From: Sphagnum compactum
Taxonomy: Eukaryota > Bryophyta > Sphagnopsida > Sphagnales
Reading direction: 5' to 3'
NCBI GenBank assembly: GCA_965153455.1
Contig: OZ234496.1
Location: 6,953,207-7,017,206, forward strand
DNA: 64,000 nucleotides
This document shows, piece by piece, positions 1-11,180 of this stretch. The notes under the pieces were generated by a model. That model did no database searches. It saw only the letters and a list, made by a program, of their open reading frames with translations, and was not told the DNA's origin. Positions within the stretch are counted from its first letter, which is position 1. Each line of letters opens with the position of its first letter. A program made the translations under genes and the position numbers.

Positions 1-125
1 GCCATGGAAAGGACACACTTTGACATATCAAAGTATGTAAAAAAACACACTAAAAAAACCTCCAACCCAACCTCCATGTTGTGATAATTATCAAATCCCC
101 AGGGCATTGATAAAGGCTTACTGAC

Positions 126-2888
126 CTGCCCTTGCCAGCAGTGATCATGCCTTTGAACAGTCGAAACTCAGGTGAATAGAACTCAGCCAGTAGCTCTTGT
201 TTCTGTACTGCATTGGCACTCAAATACGCTTGTTCCAGAACTGTAGAAGATGCAACATACACACCAGATAAGCAGGTTCTCAGCAGCTGCATAATCTTCA
301 TTCAACACATGTTTCTATTTCTGGAAGCTACTGTAAATAGCCGTGAGAGAGGAAGGGAGAAAAATGGTCAATTTGGAGTATGTTGGTGGATCAACAAATT
401 CTGACAATGTCAAATAAAATCATGCTGTAGCATGAGGAAGCTCCTCTGAATGATAATAAACAACTGCTACACCAGTACAGAACTAGTACAGCAATACACC
501 CTTCAAGGTTATAGAAGGTACAGACCAGGTGAACCATTTGGATGTCGTAGAAGAGCCACAACATTGCCATGAAGCAGTGAAAGCATTTGTTGGAGTTGAT
601 TCTTATTTGCTGGTCCCCACAAACCCATAGTCGCTCAAATGAGTCAGGAGCTAAAATTACACATGACAACCAGTTTGGACCTTGAGCCAATGAATGTTAC
701 AACTCTTACAGACATGTTGCTCGTTAGCTATCACATGAGCAACAAGGCAACTTGCTCTCTCACATTCACCTATGATAACATAATTGCTCCCAGTGTACAG
801 TGTCTCACTACCATACATCCAGTAAGGAGCCAGTATACCAACTATGAAATGGAGGATCATGAGAACAATTCATCCATTTTGGAGCACTGACTTGTGTAGA
901 CGTAGCCACGTCCCTATGAAATTGCCAAGAAGTCAACCCAACAATTCCAAATGGAACATAACAACAATTGCATCATAACCTTGTTATGTGTCTGTAACCA
1001 CAGTCAGTTGCAGGAAGCTTGGCAAAACACAAAGCAGGGACTGACCATGTTCCATCATTTTTATCACCAAATGATAGGCATATGTGTCCTTAGCAAGAGT
1101 CAGGCAATGAGGCCGGAGCTCATTATATATGCTCTCCCTTTGTGCTGGAGTACAATACTTTACACATGTCTGCTGACCAATAACTGCCCACATGTTAGGA
1201 TTACAAAAGCCACATATGTGACTTGGAACTTGTGGAAATGACAGACCCACTGCCAGAGGACAAGTAGAAAGCAATGCTAGCACATCAAGTAACTTGCCTG
1301 CAGTGCTCGAGCCATGATATGGTTAACAGCCATGTCAGGTAGCTTGCCTTCCATCTTTTTGAGGATTTCTGTAACCAACCTAGAATCAAAATGCCAAAAA
1401 AAACCCATTTCCTTATTATCCAAAATTTCAGTTTCAATGATAATTTCACTTCCATACCTATTGATTTAAATATGCTTTTGATGCTTGTGATCAACAACCC
1501 AACACCCTATTGTACCACAGCTTCATCATTGCCCTAAACCTATTCCTGGTGAAGAGCACCCAATAAGACACAAAAAACCATGGAAGAATGGCTGACTTAC
1601 TTGCTACGATCTTCCTTCTTGATGTTCCGCTGGCGTGTTTTTTCCCATAATGAAACAACATCCTGAAGAGTGTGGAAAGCATTAGATCATTTCATGATAT
1701 GTTTGCAAGCATAGATCACACCAAATTAAGAAGAAAATACCAGCATGGAAGGAACAGGTTGCTTGCACAGATTTCCAAAGAAGTATGTCCATCTCTCAGC
1801 ATCTCTATCAACATTGAAGTTCACAAAATCTATCTCCACGGACCCGCAATGAAATGCTTTAACTGCAAGTAACAATTTTTTTTTATCCTTACCTTCTCAA
1901 GATCATAGTTAGGTTTGCGTTTCTTCTTGCGGACCTCTGCAAGTTCCTGCATTATTATTGCCAACAAATTGCCAGCAATTGGCAGGCATTCAATCCTGAG
2001 AGCTAAACTCTACCAAAAGCTTGACAAGCACAAAAAATGAAAAACTAAAAGAGATCAGAAACCCTACATACACGAGACATTGCAGTCCTCTGCAAGTACG
2101 TGCAGTACCAAGAGAGAGATTCCAGCAATTGGCAACTCTACTGAAATCTTGACAAGCAACAAAAAAAAATGAAAACCAAAAGATATGAGGAAAAAAGCCC
2201 AGGCATACATGAGACATTGTGCATGACATGTTCTCATGCGAAATGCTCGGCTGCCTAAAAACTCTATTTCATTCAGCTCAAGCTTCAGGACTACAATGTG
2301 GTTCTTCTTCAAACAAAGATGTTGAGAAGGCTTGCACCTTCCTGGCCTTGCGATCTGCAGGGCTTTTGTTGTTGGCTGCTACACCCTTCATATCTCCATC
2401 TCCACCAGCATCACCTTTCATCTTAAGAGCGGGTGTCGGACTCTTCCCGGGACTCTTGCTGTTGTAGCTCTTTCCTAATCCTGATAATGCTCCTCTCCCT
2501 GGCGATTTTGTTCTAGCTCCACTCCCTGGAGGTTTTCTTGTAGCTCCACTTCCTGGAGGTTTTCTTGTAGCTCCACTTCCTGGAGATTTTGTTCTAGCTC
2601 CCCTATCATCTTCTCCTGATATCTTCCTCCGTTTCCTGGAGATTTCATCTGCCCTTGCTTCAGCATTCCAAGCACTATAAAACAGTTTGTATTCCAATAC
2701 CTATTCTACACAACAAGAAAGACATGCTGCTGAATCCGTTTTCATGCAAAGATTCATCAGCAATCGTATTCCAGTCAAGAGAGGAAAGCGAAGGGGGTGA
2801 GAGAGGCTCACGGCGAAGGTTTCGTGACAGAAACAGGCCGCTTATTAGGAGTACGCGCAGGTGTCCCAGGTCTGAACGGTGGTGCCAT
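126..2888 (-). CDS. PUM3: PUM3/APUM24-like nucleolar Puf RNA-binding protein, 3' partial
   Basis: Split gene that continues beyond the left edge. Phase-consistent exons on the minus strand: 2888-2812, 2674-2338, 1946-1893, 1662-1601, 1379-1298, 1169-1046, 609-526, 240-126. The start ATG (2888) opens MAPPFRPGTPARTPNKRPVS. Exon 2 is basic and Ser/Pro/Gly-rich, like the disordered N-terminus of the family. The following exons read KKKRKPNYDLEK, LWEKTRQRNIKKEDRSK, ALQTCVKYC, KDTYAYHLVIKMMEH, LLHGNVVALLRHPNGS and NAVQKQELLAEFYSPEFRLF. These match in order the conserved Puf-A core of plant APUM24 and animal PUM3, which bind structured RNA in the nucleolus and are needed for pre-rRNA processing. Later Puf repeats and the CPL domain are off-window. 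Exon 5 uses a GC donor (CAG|GCAAGT at 1298). Identity is firm; the exon 2/3 junction is the least certain. Confidence 0.92.
1971..2220. repeat. Intronic tandem duplication carrying a partial exon copy
   Basis: Two diverged copies lie in PUM3 intron 2. Each starts near ccagcaattggca (about 1,972 and 2,129), shares cttgacaagca and an A-rich stretch, and ends with a 'catacacgagacattg'-like motif (2,068 and 2,203). Next to copy 1, at 2,089-2,106, is a degenerate repeat of the 5' end of exon 3: ctctgcaagtacgtgcag, versus ctctgcaagttcctgc at the real exon. Confidence 0.75.
2514..2613 (-). repeat. Coding minisatellite in PUM3 exon 2
   Basis: About four 27-bp units, each encoding nine residues of the type GARTKSPGS or GATRKPPGS. 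The two middle units are almost identical at the DNA level, so they probably arose recently by slippage. The unit length keeps the reading frame. Confidence 0.85.
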
Positions 2889-2961
2889 CGCTGCTCCAGA
2901 TGCTGCTGAAATCGCTGGACAACACGAGTCTATCGGCACCAGCACAAGCAAAACATGGAAT

Positions 2962-3062
2962 AGGCAAACCCTAACCCTAATTAGGGTTTAGCGATCGCCA
3001 GATGTTTCAGCTACTACTACTGACTGTTTAATGCGGATTGCAAGCCCCAATTAGGGTTTAGC
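2962..3062. promoter_or_regulatory. Telomere-box promoter region of PUM3
   Basis: About 75-175 bp upstream of the PUM3 ATG. It holds aaccctaaccctaa at about 2,966-2,979, attagggtttagcg at about 2,980-2,993, and a second attagggtttagcgccc at about 3,051-3,067. Telo-boxes (AAACCCTAA) are established promoter elements of plant ribosome-biogenesis and translation genes. The flanking GCG(CCC) resembles a weak E2F-like site. Function is inferred. Confidence 0.6.
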
Positions 3063-4042
3063 GCCCAAACGTTTCAGCTACAGAGTTTTTGCTGAGAATT
3101 CATCAGCCACCGTCGTCGTAATCGTTGTCAGCGTGATCGACTAGAGCGTTGATTCTGTTTTCAAATTGTCGAATTGCAATGGAATAATTAGGGTTATATA
3201 TGGAAGAGAGCCAGCCATAAAGTTGCACTAACGGCGTGACTGCACGGAGGTGTGCGTCAGGTGCACACAATTGTTTCCTGTGCACTCTGAAGGTTGCATT
3301 GCATTCCCATATTCTACTAACTTGCTGTGTTTGTGTTTCTCTTCGACTTGTCTTCCCTTGCACGTTTGGAAGAGGGCATAACAAAGTCAGTGAGTTTGTT
3401 GCAAATTGATGAATCGGAGACACCATTGTCACTGATTCTGTTGCAAATTGCTGGAGTGGAAAGATTTACTATTCTTAAAACTTAGGGATTCTGAGATTGG
3501 TTACACATCAGCAACATGTGAAGTTTGTCCGTGTACAAGTGTTGAGAACAGAGCCAGGTTTAAACGTTCATTATTTTCTGAAGAGTCAATTCTCAACATC
3601 GGTTCTATTCCATTCTTGCCAAGAGTCACAGGTTTGATGGGGATTCTGTGAATTTGATGATAATGGAAGCATTCGAATAGGATTCAATCGTTCAACAATC
3701 GCTCCGCAGACTAGAATGTCGTGATGAGTTTCGTGGTAATCAAAGCCTTTTGCGACACTCTTTCATGAAGATACCAAACCGACAAAACCCCGAAGGACTC
3801 TAAAGCTTGCTTATGTGCAACTTGGTACAAAGCCTGAAGCATATCAGGAAGCTCTGGGCCACGGTTTTCTCCAATGAGCAAATAGTCAAATGCAATAAGA
3901 ACACCAAATAGAAGTGATAGTCTCACTCAGAACTGTTTTCTGATTATTTGAAAATAGTATGAAGTACATGAGACTTGGAAGAAGCATTCAACTATATTCT
4001 ACTGCAGAAAAGAAAGAATGAGCAGGCAATTACTACAACTTC
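3063..4042. other. Intergenic, no gene recognised
   Basis: Open frames on both strands are short and resemble nothing I know. A minus-strand frame (3103-3432) starts near a further attagggtt motif at about 3,187-3,195. I see no splice-linked coding series. Confidence 0.5.
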
Positions 4043-4580
4043 GGGTCTTTGGGTTGCAGAGCAGGAGGAATACCATGCATTCCATGATGGATTCTTCAGC
4101 TTCTATCATGGTACGCATGAGATTACTTCTGCCCTGTAACAGCAGCGCTCTGATATCCTCCAAACACCAACCACCAAAAAAGTCGTGTTGAGGGTTGCAG
4201 TGCGGGAAGAGTTTCATGCCTTCCATGATAACAGGCAATGTCTTCTTCAGCAGCAAGCTTTCCATCATGGAATGCATGAAACCCCTCCTGCCCTGCAAAG
4301 ATCCCAAACGGAAACAGCCAATAACCCCTATCCATCCTACTCCACCAAAAGCTTTGTTTAAGGGTTGTTACCGAACGACAGAGAGTTCCATGCACCTTTC
4401 ATGGTTTTACATAACAAGTTAAGCTTTCATCAAGGAAGACATGAAATTCCTGCTGCCCTGCAAAACCCCAGATGGAGGAGGAAACAAGGCAATATAACCT
4501 TATTATAGCAGCCCAAGTTCAGTGTTGCAGGTCAAGAGGAATATCATGCATTCCACGACAGAAAACCCTTCGGCACTATG
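4043..4580. repeat. Degenerate tandem array of hairpin-forming units
   Basis: Four diverged units start with gggttgcag-like sequence at about 4,050, 4,191, 4,361 and 4,523 (spacing 141-170 bp); the first three end in ctgccctg(c/t)aa. Within a unit, an arm like tttcatgccttccatgat (4,212-4,229) faces its near-perfect complement atcatggaatgcatgaaa (4,264-4,281). Copies 1 and 3 keep weaker arms. Both strands carry partly open frames, so a degraded coding repeat is possible, but no family is recognised. Confidence 0.7.
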
Positions 4581-4737
4581 ACAGGAAAAAAAAAATTCTA
4601 AATGAAGACTTCTCCATCTCAGATCGACAACAATAGAAATCTCACTACATCTAGTCTTGACGGGAGATTTTGCAGCGTTCCGTTCTCGACACTCTTCGAT
4701 TTTTTCCAAGAAAATCGACAGAACTTATGAGAGCAAA

Positions 4738-4764
<27 letters not shown>
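4738..4764 (+). repeat. (GCC)9 microsatellite
   Basis: Nine perfect GCC triplets inside a short open frame (4,657-4,884), where they would encode polyalanine. No other evidence that the frame is translated. Confidence 0.95.
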
Positions 4765-4768
<4 letters not shown>

Positions 4769-4884
4769 AAGCTCTCAAGTGCCTGAAAGCGAAGCTAGGG
4801 CTGACGCTAAGGGATGACGTCAGGGATGACCACAAAGGTCGCCGTCCACCGGACAGTCCGCGCCATTTTCGCCGTCCAGACTAG

Positions 4885-5940
4885 GACACTTTTCTTCTTT
4901 TTTTTTTAAGAAAAATATTTTGGCTTTCCCTTCCCCCACTTCTCCACGTTTTCTTTTTCTTTTTTCTTTTCTCTTTTTCCCTCAAACCAGTTGTTGACTG
5001 TCACTGGCTGGTTTTTTTTTTCCTTCCTTTTTTCTTTTTTCCTTATTATTGGCAAGAATGGTGGGCACACACATGATTTTCTTTCCACAAATTTTGTACT
5101 CTTTTCCCCCAAAAAATGGGATGTTTATGGAAAAAAAGTAATTAATTTTTAGTGTAAATTCAACTAATTTTGTTAATATTTTGGGAAACAAAAATCTTCA
5201 ATTTTTAATATCAGTAAAATGGGGGGGAAAAAAAACAATGGTATGCAACCATCAACCAAATCAGTTGTTGGTGTTGAACCTTTGCCCAATTGATACCTCA
5301 AAATTTGAATCTAAACTGCATCCTCTTCCCATGACTTTGTCTCTTGGAATGTAGTCCCAAAATGCACTCAACATTACAAAACACACAAACCCACAAACCC
5401 TAAAATGCAAACCCTAAAACCCTAAAACCCTAAACCCACAAACACGCTGGCCTTGCCAATAGATAAAATGTTGTACATCTACCTACTATGTCCACACTTT
5501 GAACACCAAAAAAAATCCATTCCAATCTTAACAGTCTAAACACTTTCACCAAAGAAACTGGTTCACCTAATGTGAAATTGGTTTTAATAAGGTAAAACTT
5601 CCAAAAGTTGGATCCTATGTGATAGTCCCTGTCCCTGTGAGGGGCAGGGCCAAACAAAGCTACTCATCACATAATATGGCTCTGCCCTTTAAATGATATC
5701 CATAATGATGAAACCCTAACCTTGACAAACTCCATTAAACAAGCAACTCATCGCATAATGGCTTTGCCCAATGTTATATGACCATGATCAATATTTTATT
5801 CCAAAGGCCAACTCCTTAGGCAAGTAAATAAAAAATCTTGAGGAATTTTATTTTTTCAAAATTGAATATTCAAATTTAAGTAATTGTTTGGGAGGCATGT
5901 GCCAAACTTGCTAAGGTACTACAATATATGGAATGTTTAG
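4885..5940. other. Intergenic with pyrimidine tract and short telomere-like array
   Basis: 4,888-5,045 is a long C/T-rich run. 5,396-5,437 holds several imperfect CCCTAAA units (accctaaaaccctaaaaccc and neighbours). No coding signal. Confidence 0.6.
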
Positions 5941-6310
5941 AATTTAAAATTTTGAAAATTGAAATGTTTGAATTTCGATGTGTGAATACTGAAAGCTGAA
6001 AATTGAACTTTGAAATTTGTATGTGAAATGTTTGGAATCTGAAAATTTGAGAACTAAAATGTTTGAATTGGAATGTGTGAATACTTCAAGTTGAAAACTG
6101 AAATTTGAAATCTCTATGTGAAGCATCTGGAATTTGATATTTTGAAAACTAAAATGTCTGAATTTGAATGTGTGAATATTGAAAGTTGAAAACTGAAAAT
6201 TAAAATTTGAACTCTCTTTGTGAAATGTTTTAAAAGAATTCGAAAACTGAAATGTTTGAATATTGAAAACTAAAAACTAAAATGTTTGAATACTGAAAAT
6301 TGAAATGTTT
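5941..6310. repeat. AT-rich tandem repeat, unit about 97 bp, nearly four copies
   Basis: Units start with gaatttaaaattttgaaaa-like sequence at about 5,940, 6,037, 6,131 and 6,237. Each repeats the order aaaatgtttgaat, gaatgtgtgaata, gttgaaaactgaaa, tgtgaaatgttt. The last copy is shortened and rearranged. Confidence 0.85.
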
Positions 6311-7329
6311 TATCCAAACATGCTTTACATATGGGCAGAAAACATTATAATACAATATGCTCGTACAAACATCCCCACAAGGTTATTATTTGCATTGAAC
6401 CCTCGAAACTAAAATAAAGCTGGAATATATTTAAATATGGGTTGTTACACATATAGGTTGATAGGTTATGTGAACTCTAACACCAGAATTCTGCTTAAGT
6501 CATGACAGATTGTTGTATCTAGATACCATGAAATTCAAGATTTTCACAAAAAAAATGATTGCCTGACCAATTTCTGCCACATCCAAGTTGGGCCATAAAG
6601 TTTCATCATTACCAACAAGCAAAAACAAGGCTTAGAGAATCTTGAAAGTAACAACAAAAAATCAAGACAATACAAGGACCACTATGGAACTATTGCTGAC
6701 ATAATACATATATAATAAGATTTGCTAGAAACTAGTAACCTACACATCGCACAATTCAAAACATGGATTAAATGTGCAACAAAAGGGTCACACACCTAGT
6801 TGTGCCATCAAAAATAGGTGGGCATTTTGACTTAGAATTAAGGTCCTAGGAGTTCACATAGCTACAAATCATCCCTCCCCCACAACCCAACATGTTTTTT
6901 AATTCCAAAATCCCATCGTAGATATCACTGACAATTAGTAATAGCCCCTTCCCACAAAAACCAAAAAAATCTAAAACACAAACATATATATATATATATA
7001 TGAAATTGCAAAGAAAATTCAACAAGTAATAGGTTGAAGCTAATTGTTGTGTCAATTCTTGCAAGAGTAAGATATGGTCATAACCTTATGAGCATCACTC
7101 ACAAAACATCATATATATCACCTTCACCATGAAGGTTGTCGCCATGATTTTTTCCCCACTAGTTTCATTAGCTCTTAAACAATAGGATAACCACAACTCC
7201 TTAGCCTACACAATTTGATACTTTTATGAACAACCTATAACAAAAAAACAAACAAAACTAATTTTTTAGTCTTGTTTAGTCCAAAACAAGACTAATTGTA
7301 TGTCTAAACTTCATTATGTTGGCATTACA
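6311..7329. other. AT-rich intergenic, no gene seen
   Basis: Contains a (TA)n tract at about 6,984-7,001. No coding or RNA signal recognised. Confidence 0.5.
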
Positions 7330-7441
7330 TGATCTTTTCAACACCCCATTATATGAAAATTTTGGAATAACAATTCATCCACGTTGGCTTGATATGTTCA
7401 CATTATCAATGCAAACCAATACTAATTTTTTTGTGATGTAA

Positions 7442-8843
7442 ATGATGATGAATCATGTGACCATAATATTGAAAATAGATTTGAATAGGAACAACAAGAC
7501 ATTATCTTCCGAACAAATATATGATAATTTTGAAAATGTTGTAACTGTGGCACCAAGCCAAGATTTCAAAACATTGGGCCTTTTTCAAGATCCTCATTGT
7601 GAAGAATTGAACTTTCCTACACTGTTTTTTGGACAACCTCGTAGCAATCAAGGAATAAAAATGTCTTATCAAATGATTGCTCCATGGGAATTCTTACATA
7701 AAAATCATAATTTTGCCACACATACACCAATTATTAAAAAAATTATTAAAATATTGATTCATTCCATTATTTCATCATCTTGGGTGTGCATATTCCTTGG
7801 ACGTCAACTTCAAGCACATGATGTCATAAATAAACCGAATTTGGATGTTATTTTACATTCAAATTTAGGATATATGAATCTTTCAAGACTACATACTTCA
7901 CTTGATTATCGAAGTTGATTAAGAAAAGATGCCTTTGTAATGATTCAACAATTAGGTCCCCCAACATTTTTTGTTACATTTACTAATACTAAAAGTAAAT
8001 GGCTCCTTTTATTAAAATGTTCATATGATTTAAATAGTAAAAAATTAGGACTTAACATTCCTTTTGACAAATTAGAACCCAAACGTGTTGCAGATCTTAT
8101 ACGATGTGATCATATTACATGTGCACGATATTATGATCATCGTATGGGATCTTTTTCTACGTTATGTATGAAAGATAATTCCATTTTTAGGCATTTATTA
8201 TTTTTTTTCTTTGTTACAAAATTTCAAAGCATGGAAATCAAGATGACCATGGACTTTTATGGGTTGCAAATGTACCAATTTATGGTTTGGATTCAAACAA
8301 TGTAATTGAAAATTTTGTGGAAAAATATATATCATGTGATAATAATAAACTAACACGCAATCTTCATGAAGTTCAAACACATCGTCACAAAAAGACTTGT
8401 AGGAAGATAAATCAAGCCATTTATCAATTTAATTTTCCATGTCCTCCTATGGAAAAAACATAAATTCTTGAACCATTTCCGATGGAAACTTTAACCCCTT
8501 CAAAAAGGGTTCATTTAGGTGAAATTAACAAAAACAAATTCGAAAAACTTAATAAAATTGATTTATAAACAACATTTATGTCATTTAACACGTTATTAAA
8601 ATGGTTTTCTATGGATAAAGAGAGATACATCAATGCATTATGAGTAAATTGAAAAAACCAACAATGTTTTTACAAAGATTATGTAAAGACATGTGGACAA
8701 ATCCCTTTGATATTCATGTTGGAAATCTTTGGCAAGCAAACATAGATGTTCAATTCGTACTTGACCCTTATGTTGAAGCTAGTTATTGCACATTTTATTT
8801 AACAAAAATAGATAAAACAATGACAAAAGAGTCAAAAATATAA
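7442..8843 (+). pseudogene. Helentron Rep-region remnant
   Basis: The first open segment (7,442-7,918) carries NFPTLFFGQPRSN, MSYQMIAPWEF, LQAHDVINKPNLD and SNLGYMNLSRLHTSLDY, typical of the Helitron-like N-terminal domain. A single TGA (7,916) separates it from an in-frame continuation (to about 8,215) with MIQQLGPPTFFVTF and DHITCARYYDHRMGSF. Near 8,215-8,230 the frame shifts. The next frame reads DDHGLLWVANVPIYGLDSN and EVQTHRHKKTCRK, the family's HUH-type region. A further segment, 8,640-8,843, has WQANIDVQFVLDPY and YLTKIDKTMTKE. The damage rules out function. No symbol is given because this is a transposon relic. Confidence 0.88.
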
Positions 8844-9215
8844 TTATTAGTTGTCATGAAAACAAAATGAAACACATGCACACATTCGAAAATTGGGAAA
8901 TGTTTTCTTAATGTTCAACAAATGTCAACACAACTAGCTACATATATTGTGTTGTCTATACCATTGTACCATGCATCTAGAACATTTAAATTCATTAATA
9001 CATCCCCATTACAAGAACATGCATTTGTATTAAAAAATGTTGCACTTCATTAAAAACACTTCTTTTGGATTCTACAAATATTATGTGTCCATCAATCATT
9101 GACAAATACATCAGAAGACCTAACTATTTATTTAACATTTCTCTCATTGAATTTGTTGCAAATTATGACATTGTAAATCTTAGGGAAAAATAAAATCTCA
9201 TATAATTTGTTATGT

Positions 9216-10480
9216 GCATTATAATGAACACCGAGACCCATAAAATTACTATAAAGAACAATTAGTATTATATATTCCCTTTTTTGATAATGAACATATT
9301 CTCAAAGGCGACTATTCCACATGGAATGTGGCATATAACAAGCATGAAAATACAAAACAATTTATATATAATTTTGATAATAATAATGCATATGCAATAA
9401 ATTGGGGAAACATAAAACCACAAGCTCTTGAATTAGCAACAAAAAATGACACTAACATATGGACGGATAAATTTCCTATTGTAGATATTGGGTTTTCTTC
9501 ACAAAATATTACTGATTATATTGGAGTGGAACCATATAACATTTGTAATGAATATATTGTCAACCCATGTATAGGTGTTTCCACTATTCTTGATTCAACC
9601 AATAATGATGTTCAAAACCAAATTATGCTTACCCATGAATTCCATTCATTACTTCAAAGTTGAATAATGAACAACGTCTTATATTTTATGACGTCATATA
9701 CAAAAAGTAAAATAAAAATCCAAATGAACCAATTCAATTATTCATTATTGAAGGTGCTGGTACAAGTAAAACTTTCACATTAATGCTTTTAATTCAAGCT
9801 TTGATACACTTTTATAATGGACATCCTCATTAAGACCCTTAAATAAAAAACCTTTGCTAATGGCATATATTGGTAAAGCAACACTTAACATTGATGGAAC
9901 TATAAATCATTTAGATATTTCTATACCACTTAATTGTAAAGATTTAACATCATTAAATTTAAAATGATTAGATAATTTAGTTAAAAAATATGACCAATTA
10001 CAATTAATATTACTAGATGAAATTTCATTAATAAAGAAATAAATATTAAAATTAATTTATCTTCAATTAAGATCAATCAAACGTATTCACATCAAATTCT
10101 TTGGAAATCTTGATGTATTTATCATTAGGGATTTTTATCAAGTTTAGCTAATTTGTGATTCATGAATACCAATAGAACCCATATCCAAAGATATTCAAAT
10201 TGGTTCAATTTTTTCTCACATTATAACAAAAAGACAATTTCCCATTCAATTGGATGCAGCATGCACTATATATTGAGCACAAGGATTAACACTTGATTAT
10301 TTAGCATTTGATCCTACTAATGTTTATAAACATGGTTTGACATATATAACATTTTTTCATGTTGATAATTTTTTTTAAAAACCTTTTATAACCTTTACAA
10401 ATGATTTTTTTTCAAATTGATCCAAGTGTTGCCATGGAGATGCGCTGATTACAGACCATTGCACGATGTGATGTATTTGT
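9216..10480 (+). pseudogene. Helentron PIF1-like helicase remnant
   Basis: Frame fragments give GDYSTWNVAYNKHEN (9,308 on), then an open segment to 9,663, NNEQRLIFYDV, and a Walker A-like GAGTSKTFTL at about 9,752. The second Gly of GAGTGKT is Ser here. Walker B-like LQLILLDEISLI lies at about 10,000. IKFFGNLDVFIIRDFYQV follows near 10,095. Near 10,245-10,340 come FPIQLDAACTIY and QGLTLDYLAFDPTNVYKHG. All match the PIF1/RecD-type helicase module of Helentrons, but stops interrupt every few hundred bases. Confidence 0.85.
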
Positions 10481-10519
10481 TCACAAACCACATACATTTC
10501 ATGATTCACATGTATTAAT

Positions 10520-11178
10520 TTGGTTCCTCAATATTAGATCATTGCCTTGACATAAATATGATGTTTTTTTGACTTACAATCTCAAAATGGGTCACATATT
10601 GTGCCTCGATGAAACACATTTCAATATAATAATACATCTTTGAACATTGATACAAGAACACATCCAATGATTAATGTAAATGATTAAAATGGTACAATGA
10701 TTATATGTAACAATTTCACAACCTTATCATCAGACGAAACTTTTACATCTTTAGGGGTTGAGTATATTGCAACAACATTCAATGCAAATACAAGAAAGGC
10801 TATTCATATAATAACAATATACAAACCTTTAACATTATCCTTGTCAATGTTCATAATTCACCTTCAAAAGTTTTTGGATTTAACGTCAATTTCTTGTCCC
10901 ACGATAATAATTGGTGATTTCAATATTGATATGTTTGATCAAAACTCAATACAACCAAATGAACTCTAAAGTTTTCTGGACCAATATTTAATGAAACTTC
11001 AATTTTAAAAAATCACAACAATTCATGGATCCCATATCGATCACATATGGACAAGTGCACCCACTCAACAATGCATGTTAGGAGTTGTTGAAGCTTATTG
11101 GATTGACCATAAACCAATATGTTTTGCATTCAAATTCTCAAATTATGTCCCACAATACCATCACATAGGGAAAAAATA
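10520..11178 (+). pseudogene. Helentron C-terminal endonuclease remnant
   Basis: Fragments in several frames: LNIRSLP, LKMGHILCLDETHFN, then an open segment 10,697-10,969 with ITIYKPLTLSLSMFI and the catalytic-type motif TIIIGDFNID, then GSHIDHIWTSAPTQQC and GVVEAYWIDHKPICFAFKF. These are the exonuclease-endonuclease-phosphatase motifs of the endonuclease that Helentrons carry after the helicase. Stops at about 10,968 and elsewhere make it non-functional. Confidence 0.85.
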
Positions 11179-11180
11179 AT

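Larger units (their letters stand above)
7330..11180 (+). mobile_element. Decayed Helentron (Helitron2-type) with Rep, helicase and endonuclease remnants
   Basis: Three domains lie in the expected order on the plus strand: Rep/Helitron-like N region (7.4-8.8 kb), PIF1-type helicase (9.2-10.5 kb), and an apurinic-like endonuclease (10.5-11.2 kb). A C-terminal endonuclease after RepHel is the hallmark of Helentrons rather than canonical Helitrons. Many stops and frameshifts show the copy is dead. I could not define the termini, and these elements often lack obvious ones, so the outer limits are approximate. Confidence 0.88.

Noticed and set aside
5396-5437. CCCTAAA-like run considered as a chromosome end
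   Set aside because: Only a few imperfect units, internal to the window with unique sequence on both sides.
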